NCBI GenBank assembly: GCA_037577475.1
Contig: CM075187.1
Span: forward strand, 2,853,046 to 2,917,045
Direction of reading: 5' to 3'
DNA length: 64,000 nucleotides
DNA from: Chaunax sp. Z400
Taxonomy: Eukaryota; Chordata; Actinopteri; Lophiiformes; Chaunacidae
Shown: piece after piece, positions 1 through 11,960 of the stretch
Layout of the letters: each line of letters opens with the position of its first letter
Position numbering within the stretch: the first letter of the stretch is position 1
Notes under the pieces: generated by a model
Told to the model about the DNA's origin: nothing
What the model saw: the letters and a program-made list of their open reading frames with translations, nothing else
The model's database searches: none
Position numbers and translations under genes: made by a program

Positions 1-1620
1 GTCATTTAGTCTCTAAAAAGGTCCAACCAACAGTCCAGAACTCAAAGATATTCAGTTTGTTGTTGTAAAAGACAAAACAAAACATTTGATAAGATAGATC
101 CAGTGAAAAATGAAATAAATTATTTAAATGATTTCATTGGTCAGGAACACTGAACAGACATCTGTGGAGGTATGTGCTCTATAAGGTGCTATTCTAGTTT
201 CCATTATTGATTAGTCTACTAATCCTTGTCTCGATTAACCGTTTAGTCGCTCTGGAAAAAGAAAAAAAATGTCTGACCAATAATCCAAATTGCAAAGATA
301 TTCAGTTTATTGCTGTAAGAGATGCTGGGTTCAGTGAATCGTGGTCATTTTATCTTAAAATAAAAAAATAAATAAATTCAATCATCAAAATGGTTTCCAA
401 TTTATTTTCTTTTGATTGACGGAGGCCGGATCCAGATTACTGGAGTTTTAAAATGCTATCAGGTAGCATCATGATTAATGTCAGGAGAAATGTTCTTCTC
501 TCTGATCTCAAACATGCACACAATTCAAGGAAAAATACTGATGCATCGCAGACAGAATATCAAGATTATGACATCAGAGGGAGCGATGCACCACCTCGTG
601 ACCTCATAGGGAAGCAGATGTAAACAAAACGACTGGCATGATGCAGCATCTTGTAGTGAAGAACTGGAGGCTAGCGTTGGCTTTAAGCTTTAGCTTTAAG
701 CTTTAATGTTGCTCGGCGGCATCATCAGCTGCTCCGGGATGTCTCTCTGATTAGCTTGATGCAGTAATCCAGGCTTTGAATCCTGAATATAAAACAGCCC
801 TGATGAGTCTGCGATGAGACTGGGAAACACCTCACATCACCAGATAATCTGGGCCGGGTACCAACCGAGGTCCCGGGAGCGAATCCTGATTAAACTGGCC
901 TGAGAGCTTCTGTAGCATCATGGCTTGACTAATGGTTTCAGCTCCACTGCAAACGTCACATTCATTCTGCCAGTTCAGCAAAATTGATGCTTGTTTCTCA
1001 TTTTACTGAGAACAGATCACACTTATGAGCTGAATGGCATTCTGTCAGCGTAGGTTAGCAGAAAGTAAAACTGTTATTATTCCGTGAAGAACCGTAAAAA
1101 CTGGCACACTTGGATAAGTCTGTAAAACCAGATACAGAACTGTAGCCAAGACTGGCTGCAGCGTCCCCTACAAATCCATGACTCAATTTTATTACACTTA
1201 CTGCATTTCACTTTTTTCAGTGGTGGCTTCCTCAAAGCGAAGCCTCCTACAGTCATTTAATACACACCACAGGTGCTTTTACAAGCTCCACGCTCATCAG
1301 TCTCAGCTCCAACTCGGCTGAGATCGAAGAAATCCAAGCTGCTTTTCTGCACGTTTAAACAAATGGAAAGTCTGAGACAACAAACAGGTCAAGTACTCTG
1401 ACCGGGTTTTTACTTTTCTCTCTGGGACATTCCTCCAAAATGACCTCATAGGGGACAGCAGGCCTGGAAAGCAATAAAATCTGCCCTCAGTGGAGACGTC
1501 TTTTCCATCAGCTCTCCGGCTTCATTGTTCAAATCTGCAGGCTGGGACCCCCTGTGGCAGCTTCAAGGATGGGGGCTGTAGAAACTTATAGTACTCAGGT
1601 ATAAACTCACATCTTAAATC
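1..1620. other. Gene-free AT-rich stretch with an internal duplicated segment
   Basis: No supported gene. Bases about 1-75 and 235-330 are diverged copies of each other: both contain a run ending in 'caaagatattcagttt' preceded by a tract about fighting-size AT-rich DNA with 'ttagtc' motifs, and both are followed by 'gttgtaa' or 'gctgtaa'. This suggests an old repeat with internal duplication. The remainder, including a moderately GC-rich part around 640-900, shows no splice-framed coding potential that I can support. Confidence 0.4.
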
Positions 1621-1623
1621 TTC

Positions 1624-2077
1624 GGGCCTGTGTCCACCAAAGTGTTTTTTTCTCAGCTGAAAATGCCAGGAGCTCTTCTGAAAACACTCAGCTGGGAGCG
1701 CTTGAGAGGTGCAGCATTTTTTCAGCTGAGGCACTTTGGTTGCTATGATCCGGAATATTCAAGTACCTCATTTTGCAGATAGTTTGTTGTATCAAACTAG
1801 GAAGAGAGGACAGAGGTTTGTGAGATTTTGTGGGCGAGGAAACATCTGGCTCAGAAGCTGAAGTTGGACAGGACCCGGTTCAAAGAATACTTTTGTGGTA
1901 TTTGTCCCGCCCCTCCTCCACTGTGATTGGACGTGGACACATTTTTCAGCTCTCAACGACCAGAAAAAAAACACCAAACGTGCAGCGCTGAGTGCAGAAA
2001 AGAAGCTCAGCGCCTCGTCACGCTGTCGTTTGTAGCTTAGTGTAAATATGCGGCGCTCCCATTGTGGACACAGGCCC
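1624..2077. mobile_element. PIF/Harbinger-like MITE, copy 1
   Basis: The ends are inverted repeats: GGGCCTGTGTCCAC at the left, and the complement of the same string (GTGGACACAGGCCC, seen here as 'tgtggacacaggccc') at the right. It is flanked by TTC on the left and TTA on the right, compatible with a decayed 3-bp TWA target duplication. The second copy at 17427-17971 shares the ends and several internal blocks ('cagctgaaaatgccagg', 'cagctgggagcgcttgag', 'cccgcccctcctcc', 'gtgattgga'). About 454 bp with no transposase, so non-autonomous. The family assignment rests on the target-site pattern of the second copy. Confidence 0.75.
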
Positions 2078-2229
2078 TTATAGTCAATACGGGCTAACTT
2101 TACAGTCATCAGTAGCCAAAAGGTTAGCTACTGCAGGCTCTGTGTCTAAATAATGGGAACAGAGGATGCATCTTTTTTTGTTCACTTTTGTCAGAAAGAG
2201 AATTAAATCAAGACAAAACCCATGAAGGC

Positions 2230-2610
2230 CGTCCAGGATATGTCAAAACTAAATCCTGTGACTATTATTATTTGGATCTGCCTCATGCCAAAATTATGTA
2301 ATCCCACATGATTCCTTGACCCTGGAAACCTCCTCCTACCATCTGGAATCATCAGTAGTTCATGAGTTATCAACAACGGCGGTTCTGGATCTATTTTTCT
2401 TACGTTTCACAGATACATGAAATCCACCTGAATCAGCATTATTTCAGCTACATAATGGTGGTGACCCAACACATACTGACCCCCTCCAAACTTAGACTTT
2501 AATCTCCCAGGTCCGGAGTACGATCCAGATTATAGATTCAATAGCATAAAGTGGTGGTAAAGTTTTGTGATCAAATAACCTCCTCTAAGTTTTCTTGGCC
2601 GAGGTTATTA
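2230..2610. repeat. Dispersed repeat, family C (copy 1)
   Basis: This matches 42330-42700 in order and sequence: 'catgaccctggaaa' (here 'ttgaccctggaaac'), then 'cctcctacc/ctcctggca', then 'agtttatgagttatcaac', 'ggtggatctatttttc' and 'atgaaatccatt'. It ends in an AT-rich stretch with 'gatccagatta' and 'aacctcctct...ggccgaggtta'. No coding capacity was recognised. It is an old dispersed repeat of unknown class, also represented in part at 25440-25810. Confidence 0.6.
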
Positions 2611-3487
2611 AAGAAAACAAAGTTAAACCACTAAATAAATAATAATATTATATTATTATATTATTTATACATTGAGAATACACATTTACACATAGAGAAT
2701 ATTCAGTCCGTCAGCACATTACCTGTAACACTGTGTACAGACATAAACAGAGAGGATGCAGACTTCATCTGGAGTCAGTACAGGAGGAAAACCTGACTTA
2801 AGCCTGATCACACCGATGAATTAAACAAGGCTATACGTTGACACTCAACACTGTGACACACAGAGGCTACATCATCAGGTCAACTGGACAGACTGTAATA
2901 ATGTCTGTCTGGTTCTTATAACGGCCTAGCCGGTGGAAATAGCTGATTAAATATTGGCAGAACTAAATATTGGCTCTAAACACATGGAAGCTATGACTGA
3001 CAAGCATTAGGTAACTGTGGCTCTTATGGGTTTAAGAAGGAGAGGTAACATAATACAAACTTAAAGCTCAGCATTTAAAGCAATCTTTATTCTATTACCA
3101 ACTACTTTTTTCTGTAATTGAGCAATTCTCCACCAGGGAGGTTGTGTTTCAGGCTTTTTTCTGCAGAATTACGGGAAAACTACTGATGAAACTGGCTGGA
3201 AAAGGTGTAGCACAGTCCAAAGAAGAACCACTTACATTTTGGAATGGACACCTAAATTATTCTACTCTTTTGTAGATTGACTAATTTGCAAGCAGCAATG
3301 GTTGAACGAGCTAGACATTGAATGAAGAGAGCGAGCAGCATTAGCGAAAACAAAGCAGCAAATCAGAGAAATAAACCGACTCTTATTGGCCCGAATCTTA
3401 AAGACGTACCAAACCCATATGAAAGAACTTAAACGACAAAGACAGACTGTAACAGGCCCAAACAGTTGTACTTGAACATATCACAAA

Positions 3488-3629
3488 AGCCCTATTTCCA
3501 CTGTGTAGTACCAGTCTATCTACCCTGAGGAGGTACTATCCCGTACTGGAAAACGACCTGCAGAAAAGTACCAGATACTAAGTCAAGTCGAGTCGAGTCG
3601 AGTCGGTATTACGCAGTGGAAATGTGGCT
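3488..3629. mobile_element. Short MITE with 16-bp inverted ends
   Basis: The left end AGCCCTATTTCCACTG is matched by the complement of the right end, AGCCACATTTCCACTG. The 142-bp body holds a GTCGA microsatellite ('gtcgagtcgagtcgagtcgg', about 3593-3606) and 'gtacc' motifs near both ends. It has no coding capacity. No clear target-site duplication is visible, so the superfamily is left open. Confidence 0.65.
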
Positions 3630-3803
3630 AAAGACTGCAGCTAACGGCCAACTAACACATACAATCTGCACCTGAATGGAAGGTAAAAACTCTCCGTACC
3701 AGCAGGTGGCAGTAGTCGCCATTCAGAAAAGGAAACCTAAAACTGTGGGTATAAAAAAACGTTCTTATGATAAAGCAGCATTTTTCACATTTTCCCATCA
3801 CTT

Positions 3804-4202
3804 AAGGCTCATTAATACTACCTCTATGTACAAAAATAAATCTGTCCCTTTCAAACAGTGCATCTGTCAACACCCACACACTTCCACGCATCCTATAAGT
3901 TGGCACTGATGTTAAGCAATAAGCGCTGTGACGAGTCAAGTATTTTAGAAAATGGTGACGGTAGAGAACGTTGTGATAAAGCATCTAGTGTATAAAAAGC
4001 GGTAAAAGCGAAGGCAGTGATGTACGGTGGCCTGTGAGGCCAGTAAATACATCACAACATGTGGACAGAGAGTTTATTTTCGAAGAAATGTCTTCTTTGT
4101 TACGTCTAAATAGAGGCTACCCCGATGTCTGCCAACGATTTGAGACGGTACCGCTCTGTTTCGTCTGTATCTGTGTTTTAATGTTCAGCATAAATGAGCC
4201 TT
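3804..4202. mobile_element. Inverted-repeat element, AAGGCTCATT family (copy 1)
   Basis: The left end AAGGCTCATTAATACT and the right end AGCATAAATGAGCCTT are inverted repeats of each other. Inside, 'tacaaaaataaat' followed by 'tttcaaacagtgcatc' matches the copy at 62528-62812. 'accgctctgtttcgtc' near the right end matches that copy and the fragment at 27140-27290. About 400 bp, non-coding. The class was not determined. Confidence 0.65.
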
Positions 4203-7017
4203 TAGATGTTTCATATGGTGTTCAGTTGCTTTATTCCTAATGATATAGTGACATATATCTGTATTATAGTGCTTGTGTTTGCAGACATAGGTACGGGCCC
4301 TCCCAGTGCCCTTCCAGTTCATATACCGTTTTCTTCAGGCCTTTTTAGAGTATGGCATCGACCATAAAAAACTCTAACTGAGCAAATGAGATCTTAGGTT
4401 TGATTAGGTGTCAATGTGCTAATGCTGTGCGGAACAGTAAAGCTTTATAGTGAATACAGGCAGGATTACAAGAGCGGGACATTTGGAAAAGAAATCTGTC
4501 GCATTGCTCTGGTAAGAACAGCTAATGTTGTAAAGTTTTACGTCTGAGACAATTCAATCGACAGGTACCCGTTTGTTCCAGAGAGCGCTGCCAGTTTCTG
4601 CGAAGGGAAACTAATAAATGTTTAATTTGATCGCCTAATGAATGTAACTTTTGTGTCGTCGTAGCATTTTATGTCCACACATCAAGTTCTCAGCAATGAC
4701 ATGTGACATTTATAACAAAAACAATAAATGGACAATAATTATGACTCTGCCAATTGGAGGAAATTAAACACTTGACCCTGTAAAGTGTGCAGTGCACTCA
4801 TTCGTCTGAAGGGAGCCACGGGGGTTTCAGAACAGACCCTGGTCTCACTGCAGGGAGGCTGGGGGACAGTCGTCATGTAGCTCAGGCCTTGATTCAAGAG
4901 GTAAGCAATGATTAATTATGGTTTTGTCATCGTGTCTGTTCAGCTCCAACGCTCTAACCAAGACGGTCATGTCTTTCATAGCTGCAGAGGAAGTGGAAGC
5001 ACTAATGTTCAGAAACGTTTCCAACGTAAATTTCCAAACTAAGCACACAAAGATCGCCGGTGTCCAGCGTCGGAGCGAAGGACTGGATGTGTGTTGTAGT
5101 CTGACCGTGGAGCACAAAGAGCCTGCAGACACTCAGCCAAGTCATGAGCTCAACACTGGCCTGTGAAAGCAGCCTCCACTGAGAGGACACGTAAGTGTAT
5201 ACATGTGTTTGTTCAGAAGTGTGGTGTCATTATGCTCGTCTTTGTTTTCTGATGTGGTCCAGGAAATGCCTCGGTGCTCCACTTCAGACATGTTTAGGTC
5301 ACAGCAGTAAACATTTTGGAGACAGATTTCTCCACGCTGTAAGGACTCCTGGCGTAAGAGCGTTTAGAAAGGGCCTGAAGGCGAACTGTAAAAACCTGAA
5401 ATCACATTACATCACTGCACGCAGCTGTCCTGCTGGTTATATAACACTTGAAGCAGACATTAGTTCTAGCATGGGGTATTCTGAACATTGTAGCAGCAAA
5501 CAGCTAAGTCCCCGTGGTAAAGACACAGAAGAGTAATGGTATCCTGAACAGAAAACGACGTCACCCTGCCACTGTGTAACGCTGCAATCGGAGCTCTCTT
5601 TGTTCTTGGCGGTTGCACTTGCATGTGACTCATTAGTGAGAAACTTTCTCCTGTTGTAGCTGAACAGAAATATATAACTAAAATATGTCCCTGAGAACAT
5701 TTTAAGGAGGAAATCTTCAGTCATATTTTGTCAGCGCTGCCTAATTTTACACAAAATGGCAGCTGACTCGTCACAAACTCTTGTTTAAGAGCGTAACAGA
5801 AAACAAAAACAGGTTTCTGAATATGGTTTAAAAGCAGGAATTAGGTTATGTAGGAACGAAAATCTTCATTCTTCATCTTCACATTAGCCTAAATTTAACA
5901 TCTGATCAGAGTTTGGTGAGCTCGGTTTGGAAGAAACACAAAAAATGGTCACAATTGCCTAAACAAATTTACAGTTTGATCTGACTTTGGTGAGCGGTGA
6001 GTATTTCTTTCTTTTCCTCTTCCAACTATCTAGAGCGAAGGACGTGCACATATGATATCTAGTGTGATATCTAGTGTCAGTGAATGTCGTGTATTTAATC
6101 TTTACTGACCTGTGAAAAATGGAAATGCTGTAGTTTGGGAGCTGAACTCAGCCACAACACGACTGGCAGGTCATTATCTCGTGCAGTGGAAAAAGCCGTT
6201 CTGAGGTTTCTTTGTTTTTTTCCCTGTGAGAGTGGGGTCTCTTTGGAGTGCGGCTAAGACGCATACTTTAATCTGGAAAATATGACACGGGGGTGGACGA
6301 ACATGGGAAACAACAACACTAGAAGGATTCCTCTTCCATCCTCTGGGCTCTGTGATTTGGGAATATGCTTTAGTCTGCAATTTCAGCTCACCACAACGAC
6401 CCGCTTGGCCCCCGTTACTGTGCTACTCTTTTTTCCACCTCCCTCCAAAGTGGGCTTTTGTCTTAGCCGGGCCCCTGAATGGCTGGAGAGGAGCTCAGGA
6501 AGAGCAGAAATCCCCTCAGGTAGCTGGTTGAGTAGACTACAATGAGCCGGTTTTTGCTCCAAATCATTTAAAAAGATGACGGCTGGTTCACCTCTGAGCT
6601 TTAAGGTGACTCTCCTGTCCTGCCAGGAGAGTCGTAATAGATGACACCGCTCTGTTATGAGGTCATGCTGCTGTGCGTGGAAAGCTTCCTGTGTTCGCTC
6701 AAGGACTTCCTCTTCACACATGGAGAAGTAATCAAAACACGGAGGCAAATGGAGCACGTAGGTCTTCCTCCAAAGCAGAATGATTCCCGCCTGGTTTTGA
6801 CATTGAGACGGTCGAAGCCTTCTGGCAGCTGATGAACTACTGTTTTCACAAAAAGGAAACCATAACAACGATATGAAAGCTGTTGTCCAAGGATGGAAAA
6901 TCAAATCTACCTTTGCTTCATGCTGGGATGAGTTGTGGAAAGTATGTCATTAAAGAGTACTGAGAGAAGATGAAAGCAGGTATCTTTTTAATTCCTGCAG
7001 ATAAATTGTGGTGCATT
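4203..7017. other. Intergenic stretch, no supported gene
   Basis: No recognised gene or element. The longest open frame is 6383-6904 on the - strand (173 codons). Its translation has no recognisable domain and lacks matched splice context, so I treat it as chance. 5850-6000 contains two similar phrases ('atctgatcagagtttggtgagc' and 'gatctgactttggtgagc'), hinting at a small local duplication. Confidence 0.4.
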
Positions 7018-7251
7018 CACTGCAAAATTGTTCTTTACTTGCCACGATTTAAAATCTTAGATCTGGAAAAATGAGATAATTATCTTGTTTTGAAAGTTAA
7101 CTAGTTTTTTTTTACTCTACCCTTCTTATTTCTAGACTAAAACTTACTTTAAGAGTTCTTGACATGTAAAATGAACTTGCTGCATGGACAGATGATTTTC
7201 TAGCATTAAGCCATTTTCTTTCCTGTACTTACGCTGCTCTTTTTTGCAGTG
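7018..7251. mobile_element. CACTGCAAAA MITE, copy A of an inverted pair
   Basis: It starts with CACTGCAAAATTG and ends with TTTTTTGCAGTG, so it carries its own inverted ends. Internal blocks ('gatttaaaatcttagatctgg' on this strand) recur as the reverse complement in copy B at 7436-7656. About 234 bp, non-coding. Confidence 0.7.
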
Positions 7252-7435
7252 TAAAATGATGCGACCAGCGTGGAAAAAGCCTGAGAGAGGAAGAAATCAA
7301 ATCTGTGACAATAAAACATTGTGAAAGGTGAAATCTGATCAGCTACACGTAGTCATTTCATGCAGATGTTTCATGCACATGACAATTTGATTCCTCCCCC
7401 ACACAGGCATTTGCTATAGTCGTCACATCATTCTA

Positions 7436-7656
7436 CACTGCAAAAAAGAGCAGCTAAAATACAAGAAATAAACACAGAATCTGGTTTAATACTAGAAAAT
7501 GATCTGTTGACACAGCAAGATAATTTTATTTGTCAAGAAATCTCAAAATAAGTAGGCTAAGATTTAAAAAAATAGTAAAGAACTTTTAAAATGATTAATC
7601 TCGTGTTTCCAGATCTAAGATTTTAAATCTTGGCATGTCCAGAACAATCTGCAGCG
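7436..7656. mobile_element. CACTGCAAAA MITE, copy B, opposite orientation
   Basis: It starts with CACTGCAAAAAAGAGCAGC, the complement of the right end of copy A, and ends with 'agaacaatctgcagcg', which corresponds to the complement of copy A's left end. 'ccagatctaagattttaaat' is the complement of a block in copy A. The two copies face each other 184 bp apart and could form a long imperfect hairpin. Confidence 0.7.
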
Positions 7657-8082
7657 TTCATGACGGTCTGTAGGGAGGTGATTTGTTTTTGTGAGTGTAA
7701 AAACTCAAGATGATCTAGTTTTGACAGGCCGAATTTATGACTGGACACTAAAAAGGTGGCAAAAAAGTCATCAAACATAAGTTAGGGTGGTTATTTGACC
7801 TAGAATGATCCAAGACAAACAGCCTGCAGCTTCAAAGTAAGGCCTGCTGACTGTGTGGTCTGTTTCCAAGCATGAGGCCATGTTATATCCATACAAACTC
7901 TCACATAAGCTTCTAGACTACACTGAACACAACGGCCAAACAGTGAACAAACAGGCTGTTATTTCTGGTACAGCTGATAATACTCTGTCTCCACTAGTTT
8001 AGAAGTAGCCATAACGAGACGGGAGCTCCTCTGCCAGTCTATCGGTGGGAGAACTACCTGAGCAGGAATACTGGGATCATAA

Positions 8083-8190
8083 TTTAAAGGAACAGTTCAC
8101 CCAGAATATAGAAATCATTTCATTATCTAAAACGCTGATGGAAAGTCAAAGAACATGTGAAAATTTCAAAAACACCAGCAGGAATGTAAA
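8083..8190 (+). repeat. Family A repeat fragment (TTAAAGG...AGTTCACC)
   Basis: 'tttaaaggaacagttcaccc' followed by 'gctgatggaaagtc' matches the left end of the copies at 13258 and 49767. It is truncated after about 100 bp. No coding capacity. Confidence 0.55.
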
Positions 8191-9774
8191 TTTGCAACCT
8201 TATGCTCCAATATGTTTGCGACACGGGTATTACAAAATTAAAATAAAAAATGTTAATTTACAGATGCTCCTTGCAGACCAATCAGGACCAGGACCAGAGG
8301 CATGGAGGTCTCACTGACATCAGGGTCATCTCAGCCGTCTTTCCTGGGGCTTCAGGCTGGGGCGAAAGCTCAGAAATTGTTCCTCTTATTGAAATAAAAA
8401 CAACAACTTTGGAAAGATATAATGACATGCAAATCAGTCTCATGTTAAATGCCCTCTGTGTTTAAAAGCTTTAAATACTTCAGTGGAGTTTGTCCAACTG
8501 TCAAGTTTACAGAGTGAAACTGTAGAAACTGAGATTTTCAGGACCTCATCGATAGAATTAGACTCATTTCAGGTGGAAGAGTTTTTATTTTGGGCAATAA
8601 GTCTATTTAGTTTAACAGCTGGTTATCTTAGCTTAGCATAACACCTGGAAATGGCTAGCCTGGTCATGTCCAAAAATAGCAAAATTCACCTATCAGCACA
8701 TGACTAAAGCTCACTAATTATCACTAATAATCACTAAACATGCTAACTTCTGCGATTCCTGAAAGCAAAGTCTGGATGTTCTGCACTTATAAATCATTTA
8801 TATCAAGTGTATCTTTACAAAAGACAGCAAATATGAAGTTTTAACAACTATTTCCGATATATTTTACCAAACAGGAGTCATTATTTTAGCACTGCTTTTT
8901 TTTCCCTGTCTGTTTCCTCAGACAGGAAATAACCTCACAGAACGCTCCTGACACCTGGAGAGGCTTAATTAAAACTATAACATATTTTATGATGAGATTT
9001 CATCACCTGTTTGAGATGGTGCCGTGAATTAAACTTAAATTCTGCAGGCTATTCATGATTTCTCTTGCTTCTGTACTGATACTTCGGTGAATGTAAGGCA
9101 GTGCATGCAGCCTTCTGGAGCTCAAACTGTGCAGACATCACCAGTCGGTATCCTGTTCAGCTCTTACCAATGTGCTGCCAGTCACAATTTTTTTAACAGT
9201 GTGTTTATGTGATTCCCATCAACCTGTTAGCTCTGGAAATGTCATGTAACCATATTATATTTGCCAGGTAAAAAAAGCACAGAAAGGTGTACATGATGGA
9301 AGCCAGGCATAAAATCCACTGTTTGTTAGCGTTAGCGGGCGTGAGCTGTTGTTAATCAACATGTTTTCACATCATTTATACAAATTATGATATGGAAATA
9401 TAATTAAACCCACGCGCCATAATAAACGTTGGCAATATATGTTCCTGCAAACCACAAACCAAACTTTACGTTTCATATGTTTCATCATTAAGTTCCAATT
9501 TTATGTTGTGGCAACTCTGTGCATAAGGTCTGGTTAGGTTTAGGCACAAAGCCACAAGGTTAACATGAGGAAAAGATTTTGACTTAAGACACCTGGTGTT
9601 GTCGTCACAACACAGATGGAAAATGTTCACACAAGTCTCCTTAACAATATCCGGATCTGTTTCCACAAAGATGGCGAGAAAATGTTAGAAGTAGTCTCAA
9701 ACGTCTAAGTAAGGTTCATGGCTCCACCACCTGATGAGAAAGTCAGCTCACATACATGTAAAGTGATTGTCATG

Positions 9775-10330
9775 CAGTGTTTCCCCTACCATTCATTTGG
9801 AAGGGTGGCCCCCAAAAAGAAGGGCACAAAATATCTTATTTATGGAATTTACATAATTTATATATTGTTTCGTTTCAGCAGAGCATGAGAAATCTTCTAT
9901 GTGTTTCTCTGTCCTGATCAATGACTCGACTCTCCTCTGCCCTGGTCTGGCGTTCCTACCGAGGGCGTGGCTTATCCATGCTTCACACATAGACACACAG
10001 AGTGAGGTAGCTGAGGGACAGTAAGCCTGAGTTGAGGACATAGTCTGTACGTCACATACAATAAAAACTTATTTATTTTCCTTTTTGTTATCACTGTTTC
10101 TGTCGCTGCAGAATGTGTGAGCCCTACGACTCTACTCCTGTTTGCTCCGGGACAACGATACAGCGACGCCAAATGTTTTCTGGCATGGAAGTGATGCGGA
10201 GGAGAGCTGCTCGCACCTCCTCTGAGAGAAAGAAATACTCCAGCAAATTTCAGAGGTCCTCTGAGGAAGAAGGATCATTTTAGGACATGCATTTTGTAAC
10301 ATATGGCCTGCTGACTTTTCCATCGAGCCA
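9775..10330. mobile_element. Possible truncated hAT-type element
   Basis: 'cagtgtttcccctacc' at about 9775 resembles a terminal sequence often seen at ends of fish hAT elements (recalled, not checked). I did not find a matching inverted end within the following kilobase. The following 500 bp is denser in GC and has short open frames on the - strand without recognisable motifs. A tentative call. Confidence 0.3.
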
Positions 10331-11309
10331 TAGAAAAATGATGAATATTAGATTGGCGAATTATTCTGTATTCTTTCCTGATAATTAAAAGTACTTAAAA
10401 TGAAAAGGCTGATAAAGTGTACTTATTATTTTGTTGTTCGATTCTTTAAAAAGTCACCACAAGACAGGAAACACCGTTTGAAATCTTCCCTCTTTTTGCG
10501 GTCTCAAAGTTGTTATGTATGATTTCCAAAACATTATTCTCGGAGAGAGAAGTGGCTGAAGTTACTTTCAATGTGAACATTTTCTGCCTCTTGAGAACAT
10601 TGAAATGAATCATTTCCATTTCTCTGACCACTTTCTTCCAGTGCTGGAGCTCTAAAAGACCTCCAATCAACAGAGCAAGACTTCTCTCCAGTGAAGTGTC
10701 AAGGTACGAGGATTGTTCTATGTCAAACCACAAAGAAGACTCACATCAGGATCGGGGTCAGACCTGGATGTGTAATGCTGGACTCGGTGGCATGTAATCA
10801 ACTGGCTGGCCACAGAACAAGCATGAAACGTTGCCTGTGCAGTGTATCATGTCAGCATCTAATCTATGTGTAAAACACAATGTCCTCCAGTTGGCAGGCC
10901 AGCCGCTGCCCATCACTGTCCTGGCTTCCAGCTCAACTCCTCCCGCCTGATCCAGAGCCAGCTAGAGACTCTCTCCGCTGCCTCGCCCAAACCTGCGAAC
11001 TGCTTTCTTCCGCTCCCTTCCTGCTACTCCCAGCGCAGTGAGCATCCTCCACACAGACCGTGCCGGGATCCCTTGCAGCCAACCTCAACTGGGAACAGCC
11101 AGGTCTGCCATCCCTTGCCCCTGCACTGTTGGACCAGTTCATGGTATTTGGTGGTTTTCCTCTCTGAGGCCTCCTCACATCCGTCTTCCAACAAATAAAT
11201 AACCAAATCCAAAATGCCAAGAATCTGGTACCAATATTTAAAAAAACAACAAGTCCACAGCAGCTGTAGCTAATGGTAGCGATGCACACTTAGCCTGACC
11301 AACTCTGTC

Positions 11310-11580
11310 CAAAATTCCCTTTAGCTATTTAGTACGCTAAAACAGTATGTGGGATTTTTTAAATCAAAACTCAATATAAAAGCAGTAGTACATGAATTGC
11401 ATGCTATTTATGGGGAAATATTAAAATATGCAAGCACTATGGTAAAGACAGCAACAACATTACAGGTGATGGCTGCTGTTTCGTCTTCTTCACTGGATAA
11501 GGCAGACTAGATGGCGCGTTGCTGTCCTCTATTGTTCGTCATTAATGATCCTTTTGACAGTCAATGATATTCCATTCATT
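11310..11580 (+). repeat. Fragment related to the hAT-like element in the angptl2 3' UTR
   Basis: The order 'agtacgctaaaa', 'atggggaaatatta', 'ctggataaggcagactagatg', 'ctgtcctctattgtt', 'atccttttgac' is the same as at 34868-35060 inside the element 34341-35326. Neither terminal sequence (CAGGGTTGGGTAC or its complement) is present here, so this is a fragment. Confidence 0.6.
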
Positions 11581-11622
11581 TATTCATTTTAATCCAGTTA
11601 TCAGGCTGAGTTAAGTGTGCAT

Positions 11623-11960
11623 TAGTGTTGTAGTACTTGAGATAGGTCTTTTTTTAAGGTGTCGGTCTCGTCTCAGAATCGGCTGTTTTTTAACTCGGTC
11701 TAGTCTCGGTCTCAGACAAAGGGGACTCAGGATTTAACCTCAAGATGCCAATGCCAATTTAAAGAGTGTCTATGGTTGACATTTGTCCAAATTTTATCAT
11801 GCCATTCTTAACTTGGTCTTGACTTGGTCTCAACTTAATCTCACTCTAAATTAGTCTTGGTCATGACATAATCCAAAGTCTTGGTCATGACTTGGTCTCA
11901 ACCCCTCAAAGTCTTGGTCATGACTTGGTCTCGGTTTATGTGGTCTTGACTACAACACTA
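11623..11960. mobile_element. MITE with TAGTGTTGTAGT inverted ends
   Basis: The left end TAGTGTTGTAGTACTTGAGA pairs with the right end 'cttgactacaacacta', whose complement is TAGTGTTGTAGTCAAG. The interior is made largely of degenerate repeats of 'cttggtcatgacttggtct' in its right half (about 11810-11935). 338 bp, non-coding, lying just after the hAT-related fragment. The target-site duplication is unclear. Confidence 0.65.

Noticed and set aside
10866..11289. Overlapping open frames of 110 and 118 codons on opposite strands
   Set aside because: Both open because of local GC richness. Neither has a recognisable domain or splice context, and overlap on both strands is typical of chance.
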